NCBI RefSeq assembly: GCF_036231945.1
Contig: NZ_CP109599.1
Span: 4,620,501 to 4,684,500 of the forward strand
Length of the DNA stretch: 64,000 nt
From: Streptomyces sp. NBC_01429
Lineage (GTDB): Bacteria > Actinomycetota > Actinomycetes > Streptomycetales > Streptomycetaceae
Direction: 5' to 3'
Below, in pieces: positions 51,025-57,806 of the stretch. Every line of letters starts with the position of its first letter. Position 1 is the stretch's first letter. The notes below the pieces were generated by a model. The model had not been told where the DNA came from. It ran no database searches and saw nothing but the letters and a program-made list of their open reading frames with translations. The position numbers were made by a program, and so were the translations under genes.

Positions 51025-51523
51025 GACGGTACGAAGCGGCTGCCGGCCTGGTCTTGAACAAAACGGTCGCTCGCGCTCTCGCGTTCCGTACGAGCCGAGG
51101 TCGGGCTTTCTCCAGCGCCCACGGCTGACGAGGGAACTGGCCGCGAGGATCAGCCGCTCCGCGTTCTGGTGGTTGTCGCAGGTGGGAACGCGGAGTGGTT
51201 CCGCTGGAAAGCGGGAGCCTCACGGAGTGAATCGCTCTCGTGTGTGGCATGGCCCGTGGAGCGCACGCGGTCGCGCCCCATGGCGTTCCGATCGTCACGG
51301 TGCAGGCCGACAGCACCCACCGGGCCGAGTTGGACGCGCCGAAGCAGCCGAACGAGCCGAAGGGGATGCCCAGGTTCTCCCTGCCGAGTGTGAAGTTCCG
51401 GTCGCCGGCGACGCCCCCGGGGGCCTTCCGGCCTCGTCCTCCTTGCCCTCTCTCCCCTCCCGCGTCCGGTGCCGCTCGGCGGCCTTGCCGTCGTGTGCAC
51501 TCCAACTCGTACTGTCCTCAGGC
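51025..51523. other. 500-base gap without a supported gene
   Basis: Between the divergent SRPBCC and aldo/keto reductase genes. Long frames exist on both strands but none has family resemblance, a start with a ribosome-binding site or a plausible codon pattern. A (CCGAAG/CCGAAC)-type repeat is present at 51339-51363. Regulatory sequence for both genes is expected. Confidence 0.5.
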
Positions 51524-52504
51524 ATGGAGAACAGGACGCTGGGAGACAGCGAGATCCAGGTCAGTGCGCTGGGGTTCGGGTGCTGGGCCATCGGCGGTGA
51601 GTGGCAGGACACCGACGGAAACCCCCTCGGGTGGGGCACGGTCGACGACGGGGAGTCCGTCGCGGCGATCCGGCGGGCGATGGAGTTGGGGGTCACCTTC
51701 TTCGACACGGCGGACGTGTACGGCACCGGCCGCAGCGAGCGGGTGCTGGGGCGGGCGCTCGCCGGCCGGCGGGACGAGGTGGTCATCGCCACGAAGTGGG
51801 GCAACGTCTTCGACGAGGAGACGCGCACGCGGACCGGTGCGGACGCGACGGCCGCGTACGCGCGCCGGGCGCTGGTCGCGTCGTTGCGGCGGCTGGGTAC
51901 TGACTGGATCGACGTGTACCAACTGCATCTGGGCGACGCGTCGTTGGCCGACGCGGATGAACTGCGCGCGGTCTGCGACGAGTTCGTACGGGAAGGACTC
52001 ATCCGCGCGTACGCCTGGAGCACCGACGACCCCGAGCGGGCGGCGTTCTTCGCCCGGGGCGAGCACTGCGCGGGCGTCCAGCACGCGTGCAATGTGCTGA
52101 CGGACGCGCCCGGGATGCTGGCGCTCTGTGAGCGGCGCGGACTCGCGTCCATCGTGCGCAGCCCGCTCGCCATGGGCCTGCTCACCGGCAAGCGGGGATC
52201 CTCCGGCCGTGGCGCGGCGGGCGACATCCGTTCGCTGCCGCCCGCGTGGCTGAACTGGTTCGACGAAGGCGGCGTGCCCGCGCCGGAGTGGGAGGCGCGC
52301 GTCGATGCCGTACGGGAGGTGCTCACCGCCGACGGCCGCACGCTCGCACAGGGCGCCCTCGCCTGGCTGTGGGCGCGCAGTCCGCGGACGGTGCCGATCC
52401 CCGGTTTCCGCAGCGTCGCCCAGGCCGAGGAGAACGCGACGGCCCTCCAGCTCGGCCCCCTGTCCGCGGCCCAGTTCTCCGAGGTCTCCGAACTGCTGCG
52501 GTGA
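51524..52504 (+). CDS. aldo/keto reductase
   Basis: 326 residues; NADPH-dependent oxidoreductase of the AKR superfamily, TIM barrel. Catalytic tetrad is visible: D and Y in FFDTADVYGTGRSE, K in ATKWG and H in YQLHLGD. The NADP-binding region is near IPGFRSVAQAEENATAL. It is the YajO/Tas-like group acting on ketones, aldehydes or sugar alcohols. ATG 51524 lies directly after CTCAGGC, without a clear ribosome-binding site. TetR gene downstream on the same strand, not overlapping. Confidence 0.9.
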   Translation: MENRTLGDSEIQVSALGFGCWAIGGEWQDTDGNPLGWGTVDDGESVAAIRRAMELGVTFFDTADVYGTGRSERVLGRALAGRRDEVVIATKWGNVFDEETRTRTGADATAAYARRALVASLRRLGTDWIDVYQLHLGDASLADADELRAVCDEFVREGLIRAYAWSTDDPERAAFFARGEHCAGVQHACNVLTDAPGMLALCERRGLASIVRSPLAMGLLTGKRGSSGRGAAGDIRSLPPAWLNWFDEGGVPAPEWEARVDAVREVLTADGRTLAQGALAWLWARSPRTVPIPGFRSVAQAEENATALQLGPLSAAQFSEVSELLR

Positions 52505-52530
52505 GGAGGCGCCCGCCCGCCCGACCGCGC

Positions 52531-52595
52531 GGACACCTGACGCGTGACACCTGACGCCAGACACCTGACGCCTGATGTCTGACGCCGGACCCCGG
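52531..52595. repeat. tandem ACACCTGACGC-type repeats
   Basis: Five to six copies of an 8-13-bp unit with core CCTGACGC/TCTGACGCC lie after the first aldo/keto reductase gene, followed by CCCCGGACC units. No gene here. Probably slippage-generated. Confidence 0.6.
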
Positions 52596-52666
52596 ACCCC
52601 GAGTCGGGGCCTTGGAGCACTGTTCTCGCCGTTGATCGGTGCTCCGGCCGGTGGCATGCTGAGCGC

Positions 52667-53410
52667 ATGGGAGCGATCAAGGGGGCCAGGGAGCGGGCCC
52701 GGAGCGAGATCACGGCGAGCATCAAGGACGAGGCGCGACGTCAGCTCGCCGCCACCGGGGCGGCTCAGCTGTCGGTGCGAGCGGTGGCGCGCGAACTCGG
52801 CATGGTGTCGTCCGCCGTCTACCGGTACTTCCCGAGCCGCGACGAACTCCTGACCGCGCTCATCATCGACGCCTACGACGAGCTGGGCCGGCACGCCGAG
52901 AAGGCCCTGCGCGCCGCCGCCCCGGACGCCGCCCCCACCGACCGGTGGATCGCGGTGTGCCGGGCGGCCCGCGCCTGGGCGCTGGCATATCCGCACGAGT
53001 ACGCGCTGATCTACGGATCTCCCGTGCCCGGTTACGCGGCCCCGCAGGACACCGTCGCCCACGCCTCGCGCCTGGCCCGGATCCTGCTCCGGATCGCCTC
53101 CGACGCCCACGCCGCGGGTGAGCTGGCCCCGCCGCCGGCCGGTGAGCCGCCGTCCGAGGTGCGGTCCGACGGCGATCGGCTCGCGGCCGAGCTGGCTCCG
53201 GGGCTGCCCGCCGCCAACACCACCTCCCTGGTGGCCGCGTGGGCGCAGCTGTTCGGCCTCATCGGGTTCGAGGTGTTCGGGCAACTGGAGAGGGTCATCG
53301 AGGTCCGGACCCGGGAAGAGTTCTTCGTCCACGCCTGTGCGGGTCTCGCCCGCGAGGTGGGCCTCACGGCGCGGCGCGCCCGTACCCCGGGGTCGAACGA
53401 GCCGTCCTGA
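52667..53410 (+). CDS. TetR/AcrR family regulator with TetR_C_33 (WHG) domain
   Basis: 247 residues. N-terminal HTH: IKDEARRQLAATGAAQLSVR, AVARELGMVSSAVYRYFPSR. The C-terminal ligand domain has the ALAYPHEYALIYGSPVPGY motif of the WHG type. It probably represses the DUF4260 gene at 53642, whose promoter carries two palindromes that fit TetR operators. Upstream also lies the aldo/keto reductase gene. Ligand unknown. Confidence 0.9.
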   Translation: MGAIKGARERARSEITASIKDEARRQLAATGAAQLSVRAVARELGMVSSAVYRYFPSRDELLTALIIDAYDELGRHAEKALRAAAPDAAPTDRWIAVCRAARAWALAYPHEYALIYGSPVPGYAAPQDTVAHASRLARILLRIASDAHAAGELAPPPAGEPPSEVRSDGDRLAAELAPGLPAANTTSLVAAWAQLFGLIGFEVFGQLERVIEVRTREEFFVHACAGLAREVGLTARRARTPGSNEPS

Positions 53411-53414
53411 CCTG

Positions 53415-53460
53415 CCCCGTCCCCGTCCCCGTCCCCGTCACCGTCCCCTCTCCTTCCCCG
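53415..53460. repeat. CCCCGT pentanucleotide/hexanucleotide tract
   Basis: Repeats of CCCCGTC/CCCCGTCA after the TetR gene, then pyrimidine-rich CTCTCCTTCCCC. Simple-sequence tract in a short gap. Confidence 0.7.
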
Positions 53461-53513
53461 TCCTGGCCTGACCTGTCCCGTACGAAGTTCCCGTGATCAT
53501 CGCCACGTGGGCG

Positions 53514-53582
53514 AGAGCACTGCTCTTGACAGTGAGCGCTGATCCTGGAGACTATCGCTCCTGTAAGAGAGCAGTGCTCTCT
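53514..53582 (+). promoter_or_regulatory. promoter flanked by two TetR-type palindromic operators
   Basis: AGAGCACTGCTCT (53514-53526) and AGAGCAGTGCTCT (53568-53580, extended to 17 bp of symmetry) are near-identical 13-bp palindromes. TTGACA (53526-53531) overlaps the first; GACTAT (53550-53555) lies 18 bases later as the likely -10. The second site falls just downstream of the start point. Repression by the adjacent TetR is inferred. Confidence 0.75.
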
Positions 53583-53641
53583 CTTTGAGTGGCCGTCCGT
53601 TCTTCCTCGGGCCGCTCTCACCTCCGGGAGGACCGACCGAC

Positions 53642-54118
53642 ATGACCACCATCGACTCGACAACCGACACCGCTGCCGGCTCCGCCACCGCCCCTGCCAC
53701 CGGTCCCGCCGCCGAGACCCCCGCCGAGACTCCCGCTGAGACCCCCGGCGTGGTCACCGGCCGGCCGCTGGCCTGGCTGCGGGTCGAGGCGCTGGCCACC
53801 GCCGCCGCCGGCCTCGCCGTCTTCGCCGCCACCGGGCAGCCCTGGTGGCTGGTCCCGGCGCTGTTCCTGGCCCCCGACCTGTTCATGCTCGGCTATCTCG
53901 CGGGCCCGAAGGCTGGCGCCTGGATCTACAACCTCGCGCACTCGGCGCCGCTGCCGCTGGCCCTGCTCGCCGCCGGCCTCGGTTGGCACATCGCCGCGCT
54001 GACCGTGGCGGGCGCCATCGGCCTGTTCCACATCGGACTCGACCGCGCGATAAAGGCGGGCCTCAAGTACGACCACGGCTTCGCCGTCACCCACCTGGGC
54101 GTGGCAGGGAAGCGCTGA
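53642..54118 (+). CDS. DUF4260 family membrane protein
   Basis: 158 residues: Ala/Thr/Pro-rich N-terminus, then three to four helices (ATAAAGLAVFAATGQPWWLV, PDLFMLGYLAGPKAGAWIYN, LALLAAGLGWHIAALTVAGA). The signature GLKYDHGFAVTHLG near the end is shared by DUF4260 proteins. Function unknown; frequently under TetR control. GGGAGG precedes ATG 53642 by about 12 bases. The palindrome-flanked promoter is 60-130 bases upstream. Confidence 0.88.
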   Translation: MTTIDSTTDTAAGSATAPATGPAAETPAETPAETPGVVTGRPLAWLRVEALATAAAGLAVFAATGQPWWLVPALFLAPDLFMLGYLAGPKAGAWIYNLAHSAPLPLALLAAGLGWHIAALTVAGAIGLFHIGLDRAIKAGLKYDHGFAVTHLGVAGKR

Positions 54119-54124
54119 TGGCTG

Positions 54125-54185
54125 GGGCCTCTCGCGCCGAGAGGCCCGGGCCCTGTCCGGTCCGGGCGATCTTGTCGGACAGGGC
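54125..54185 (+). terminator. two tandem hairpins after the DUF4260 gene
   Basis: GGGCCTCTC (54125-54133) pairs with 54139-54147 around a 5-base loop. GCCCTGTCCG (54150-54159) pairs perfectly with CGGACAGGGC (54176-54185). The second abuts the inserted element at 54186. Confidence 0.78.
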
Positions 54186-54366
54186 CTAGGGCGTGTTTCG
54201 AAAGTAGCGCCGTCCGCCCGTAGGGCGGGGCTCGCGGCGTCTGGTGCGTGCGATCGCAAGGCGGAGGATCGTCCTCGTACTGGACGTACTTGGACGACTC
54301 CGACAACGCAGCGAGCGTGCGTGCCAGGCGTCGCGAGCCAGGCGGGACTTTCGAAACACGCCCTAG
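54186..54366. mobile_element. 181-bp MITE-like element with perfect 20-bp terminal inverted repeats
   Basis: The ends CTAGGGCGTGTTTCGAAAGT (54186-54205) and its exact reverse complement (54347-54366) bracket a non-coding interior whose arms are themselves imperfect inverted repeats (CTCGCGGCGTCTGG versus CCAGGCGTCGCGAG), so the whole element folds into one long hairpin. No transposase frame is inside. TA or CTAG at each end could be the target duplication. The right end provides, or coincides with, the stop codon of the following AraC gene. Confidence 0.82.
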
Positions 54367-55262
54367 CCGCCCCGCCGTTCGCTCGTCCGCCGGTCGTTTG
54401 TCAGCCGGTCGCGCAGGCGGGCAGCGTCCTGGGCGGGCGGGAGGCCGTACGCGCGCCGGTACTCCCGGTTGAACTGCGTCGCGCTCACGTACCCGACCGC
54501 TTCCGCGGTGAGCGCCGCCGTGGTGTCGCCCGTGACCAGCCGTCGACGTGCCTCCTGGAGCCGCAGCTGCTTCTGGAAGCGCAGGGGGCTCATCCCGGTG
54601 GCGGCCTTGAAGCGGCGGTGCAGGGTGGCCGGGCTCAGGTGCGCCATGGCCGCGAGCGCGTCGATGCTGAGCGGCTCGGTGTAGTGCGCCGAGATCCACG
54701 CGGCCGCCGCGCGCACCCGGGCCGCGCTCGAACCGGACAGGGTGAACTGGCGCAGCGCCGCGCCGAGCGGGCCGCTGAGCAGCCGGTAGAGGATCTCGCT
54801 CTCGGTGCGGGCCGCCAGCGCGCGTATGTCGTCCGGAGTGTCGAGCAGCCGCACCCAGCGGGTGACCGCGTCGACGAGTTGCGGGGGTATGGGGGCGGAG
54901 ATCTGCTCACCGGCGGTGGGCGACGTGGGGGGCTCCGCGTCGTCCAGCTCGACCAGCAGATCGGCGAGCATCCCGCTGTCGAGCCGCAGCACCGCGGCGC
55001 GGTACGGCACCCGCTCGAAGACGGCGGTGACCGGCAGGACGAGCGAGTTGAGGAACATCTGGCCGCGTCCGGTCACCCACTGCCGGTCGCCGGCGACGCC
55101 GCGTTTGGCTCCGTCGGCTATGAAGCAGATCATCGGCTCGTAGACGATGTCGACGGGCGCGACGAGCTCGTCGAGCGCGACCACTGTGAGGCGCGGCACC
55201 GCGGTATCGGACCACAGGCCGTCGCTGTGCCGGGCGATGGCCGCCGCGAGATCGTCCAGCAT
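54363..55262 (-). CDS. AraC family regulator (AraC_N type)
   Basis: 299 residues. The N-terminal cupin-like domain (IVYEPMICFIADGAKRGVAG, GQMFLNSLVLPVTAVFE) is of the AraC_N type linked to alcohol/aldehyde metabolism. C-terminal pair of HTH motifs: LSIDALAAMAHLSPATLHRR, LVTGDTTAALTAEAVGYVSA. ATG 55262 follows GGGGAG. It faces the divergent aldo/keto reductase gene with about 135 bases between, the standard regulator-target pair. Its TAG stop lies in the CTAG at the end of the MITE-like element. Confidence 0.9.
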   Translation of the reverse strand: MLDDLAAAIARHSDGLWSDTAVPRLTVVALDELVAPVDIVYEPMICFIADGAKRGVAGDRQWVTGRGQMFLNSLVLPVTAVFERVPYRAAVLRLDSGMLADLLVELDDAEPPTSPTAGEQISAPIPPQLVDAVTRWVRLLDTPDDIRALAARTESEILYRLLSGPLGAALRQFTLSGSSAARVRAAAAWISAHYTEPLSIDALAAMAHLSPATLHRRFKAATGMSPLRFQKQLRLQEARRRLVTGDTTAALTAEAVGYVSATQFNREYRRAYGLPPAQDAARLRDRLTNDRRTSERRGG

Positions 55263-55398
55263 GGAATGCTCCCCGTTCCCCAATCCCCGTTCCCCGCTCC
55301 CTGCCACTCCCGGCTCCGTATCCACTGAGAGTATTAGGCAAGTCTATGCGGTCCGTGCCCCATGCCTCCGCAGGTGGCACGCCCCTAGCGTTGACGGC

Positions 55399-56412
55399 AT
55401 GACAGAGAAAGACAAGAGCAGCAGCCTGCCGAAGCGCGCGCTCGGTACCCAGGGTCTGGAGGCCGGGGCGATCGGCCTCGGCACGATGGGCATGACCATG
55501 GCGTACGGCACCGGCGACGAACCGGGCGGCCTCGCCACCATCCGCCGGGCGTACGAGCTGGGCGTCACCCTCTTCGACACCGCCGAGCTGTACGGCATGG
55601 GCACCGGCAGCAACGAGCAACTGCTCGGCCGGGCCGTGAAGGACTTCCGCGACGAAGTCGTCATCGCCACCAAGTTCGGCTTCGACCTGAGCGACCCCGA
55701 GTCGGTCGGAGCCGCGCTGGACAGCCGGCCGGAGCACATCCGCGAGGTCACCGAGAACAGCCTGCGCCACCTCGGCACCGACCACATCGACGTGCTGTAC
55801 CAGCACCGCGTGGACCCGGACGTGCCGATCGAGGACGTCGCTGGCACGGTCGGTGAGCTGATCGCCGAGGGCAAGGTCCGCTACCTGGGGCTCAGCGAGG
55901 CCGGTCCCGACATCATCCGGCGCGCCCACGCCGTCCACCCGGTGTCTGTGCTCCAGACCGAGTACTCGGTGTTCGAGCGCGCCGTCGAGGCCGATGTGCT
56001 TCCGGTGGTACGGGAGTTGGGCATCGGGTTCGTGCCGTACTCGCCGCTGGGCCGGGGGTTCCTCACCGGCGCGGTGAAGCCGGCCGCCGAGTACCCGGCG
56101 GACGACATGCGCAGCTGGGACGACCGCTGGCAGCCGGGCAACTACGAGAAGAACCTGACCGCGGTCCGCGAACTGACCGCGCTCGCGGAGACCAAGGGCA
56201 TCACCGTCACCCAGCTCGCGCTGGCCTGGCTGCTGGCCCAGGGCGACGACATCGTGCCGATCCCGGGGACCCGTAGCCCGCGGCGGGTCGCGGAGAACGC
56301 GGCGGCCGCGCACGTGGCGCTCACGCCGGAGGACCTCGCGCGGGTCCGGGAGATCCTGCCGCGCGGCGCGGCCGGCTCCCGCTACCCGGACGCCATCATG
56401 CCGTCCTGGTAG
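55399..56412 (+). CDS. aldo/keto reductase, divergent from the AraC regulator
   Basis: 337 residues, AKR family TIM-barrel oxidoreductase. Tetrad: D and Y in LFDTAELYGMG, K in ATKFG and H in VLYQHRVDPD. Substrate-side residues: FVPYSPLGRGFLTGA, then IPGTRSPRRVAENAAAA for NADPH. Belongs to the YajO/AKR13-like subgroup reducing aldehydes; likely induced through the divergent AraC. ATG 55399 has no visible ribosome-binding site. Confidence 0.9.
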   Translation: MTEKDKSSSLPKRALGTQGLEAGAIGLGTMGMTMAYGTGDEPGGLATIRRAYELGVTLFDTAELYGMGTGSNEQLLGRAVKDFRDEVVIATKFGFDLSDPESVGAALDSRPEHIREVTENSLRHLGTDHIDVLYQHRVDPDVPIEDVAGTVGELIAEGKVRYLGLSEAGPDIIRRAHAVHPVSVLQTEYSVFERAVEADVLPVVRELGIGFVPYSPLGRGFLTGAVKPAAEYPADDMRSWDDRWQPGNYEKNLTAVRELTALAETKGITVTQLALAWLLAQGDDIVPIPGTRSPRRVAENAAAAHVALTPEDLARVREILPRGAAGSRYPDAIMPSW

Positions 56413-56896
56413 CGCCAGGGGCTTGCGCGCGGGTCGTAGCGCCCTGCGGTTGTGTACGGGCGTAGCGCGCGGGTCGTCACGCCCGCGCTCGCGTACGGGC
56501 GTAGCGCGCGGCGCCTGCGTACGGCCGTAGCCCGTAGCGCGAGGCGCCCCCGCGGTCGCCCGGCGCCCCCTCGCGATGCGGACCGTCACCGAGTTGCCCG
56601 ACCACCGGCGAACAGCCGTGCGGCCGGGCAACTCGGCTTTGCCGCCGACGCCCGCGAACCGCCCTGCGGCCGCCAACTCGGCTCGGTCGCGGGCCTGTTG
56701 CGGGCGCGTCGCGGGCCCGTCGCACGCCCGTTGTTGACCGGTCTCCGGTCCGTCACCGGTCATCGCCCTTGGGGTCGGGGCCCGGCATTAAGGAAACGTC
56801 CAAATTGCCGGGATCCGGCAATGCGCATATGTGCTGTCTGCAAGCACAATGGTCTCAGCACAACGGGGGAGCACGGGGGAACAACGGGGGTTCGGA
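56413..56896. other. gap with imperfect GTAGCGCGCGG / GTACGGGCGTAGC repeats, no gene
   Basis: From 56435 to 56535 copies of CGTAGCGCGCGG and GCGTACGGGCGTAGC alternate. Beyond, from 56600 to 56720, GGGCAACTCGGC-like duplicates occur. A dyad TGTGCTGTCTGCAAGCACA-like (56829-56848) precedes the next gene. No coding frame is convincing. Confidence 0.55.
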
Positions 56897-56935
56897 CCCC
56901 GGCGCCCGGTTACGGCAACGTACCGGGCGCCGGGG
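56897..56935 (+). promoter_or_regulatory. strong hairpin in the leader of the OB-fold membrane protein gene
   Basis: CCCCGGCGCCCGGT (56897-56910) pairs perfectly with 56922-56935, 11-base loop, ending 28 bases before the start codon. It could be an attenuator, a terminator for upstream transcripts, or a translation-control element. Confidence 0.6.
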
Positions 56936-56963
56936 ACCGGCGTGACATGTGGGGAGGTGGGCG

Positions 56964-57581
56964 ATGAGTGAGTTTCTGACCGCCGCATTGGGCTTCCCCG
57001 CAGTCCTGTTCGGCGTCGCCCTGATCGTGGTGATCGCCTTCTGGCTGCTGGTGCTGGCGGGAGCCGCCGAGCACGACGCCTTCAACTCGCAGGTGGACAC
57101 CGACGGAACCGCCACCGGCCTCGGCGGAGTGCCGGCGACCATCCCGGTGTCCCTGCTGATCGCCATTGCCTGGTTCGCGAGCCTCGCGGGATCGGTGCTG
57201 GTGCGCCGGCACGTCGAGCCCGGGACCGTTCGTACGCTCTGGTCCGTCGCCGTACTGGTCGCCGCGTCACTGATCGCCTGGGGCGTCACCCGGCTGCTCG
57301 TGCGCCGATTGCGCGACCTGGTTCCTGAACAGGCGCCTCCTTCACGGCTGGACTTCATCGGGCTGACGTGCACGATCCGTACCGGTTCCGTCTCCGCCGA
57401 CTTCGGTCAGGCCGAGGTCGCGGCGGCCGACGGTTCGACCGCGCTCGTCCAGGTGAGGCAGAGCGGGGAGGACGCGATGGGCTTCGGGAGTACGGGCCTG
57501 CTGTACGCGTTCGATGTCGAGGGCGAGTTCTTCTGGGTCGCGCCGTACGACGCGGCGCTCGATCCGCGCTCCGCCGGCTGA
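56964..57581 (+). CDS. OB-fold / NfeD-like membrane protein (YqiJ type)
   Basis: 205 residues. Two or three membrane segments: ALGFPAVLFGVALIVVIAFW, PVSLLIAIAWFASLAGSVLV and LWSVAVLVAASLIAWGVTRL. The C-terminal ~75 residues form an OB-fold (RLDFIGLTCTIRTGSVSADF, GQAEVAAADGSTALVQVRQ) of the NfeD/YqiJ kind. Such proteins are encoded next to flotillins and scaffold membrane microdomains; here the flotillin gene is next (226 bases on). ATG 56964 follows GGGGAGGTGGG. Confidence 0.8.
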   Translation: MSEFLTAALGFPAVLFGVALIVVIAFWLLVLAGAAEHDAFNSQVDTDGTATGLGGVPATIPVSLLIAIAWFASLAGSVLVRRHVEPGTVRTLWSVAVLVAASLIAWGVTRLLVRRLRDLVPEQAPPSRLDFIGLTCTIRTGSVSADFGQAEVAAADGSTALVQVRQSGEDAMGFGSTGLLYAFDVEGEFFWVAPYDAALDPRSAG

Positions 57582-57615
57582 GTCCGTACCGCCGACACGA
57601 CGCCGTACCGCCATC

Positions 57616-57717
57616 GACTGCGCACGACCGCTGACTTCGCACAACCACCGACTTCGCACAACCACCGACTCGGCACGACTACTGACGCCGCACAACCATC
57701 GACTCCGTACGACCACT
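57616..57717. repeat. six 17-bp tandem repeats
   Basis: Six consecutive 17-bp units starting with GAC; units 2 and 3 (57633-57649, 57650-57666) are identical (GACTTCGCACAACCACC), the others have 3-6 substitutions. They lie between the OB-fold gene and the flotillin gene, in the likely 5' region of the latter. Confidence 0.9.
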
Positions 57718-57806
57718 GACCGTTGAGCCCGCGCTCCCGCCGACGGCGGCACGCGCCCGCTCCGTTGAGCCCGCTCTTTCGCTTTCTCGCTCCTCAAGGA
57801 CTCCTC

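Noticed and set aside
51025..51523. coding sequence on either strand
   Set aside because: Long frames exist but show no family resemblance or start signals; treated as intergenic.
53926..54699. 257-codon minus-strand frame across the MITE-like element
   Set aside because: It runs through the inverted repeats and into the AraC gene in a wrong frame; no start or domain.
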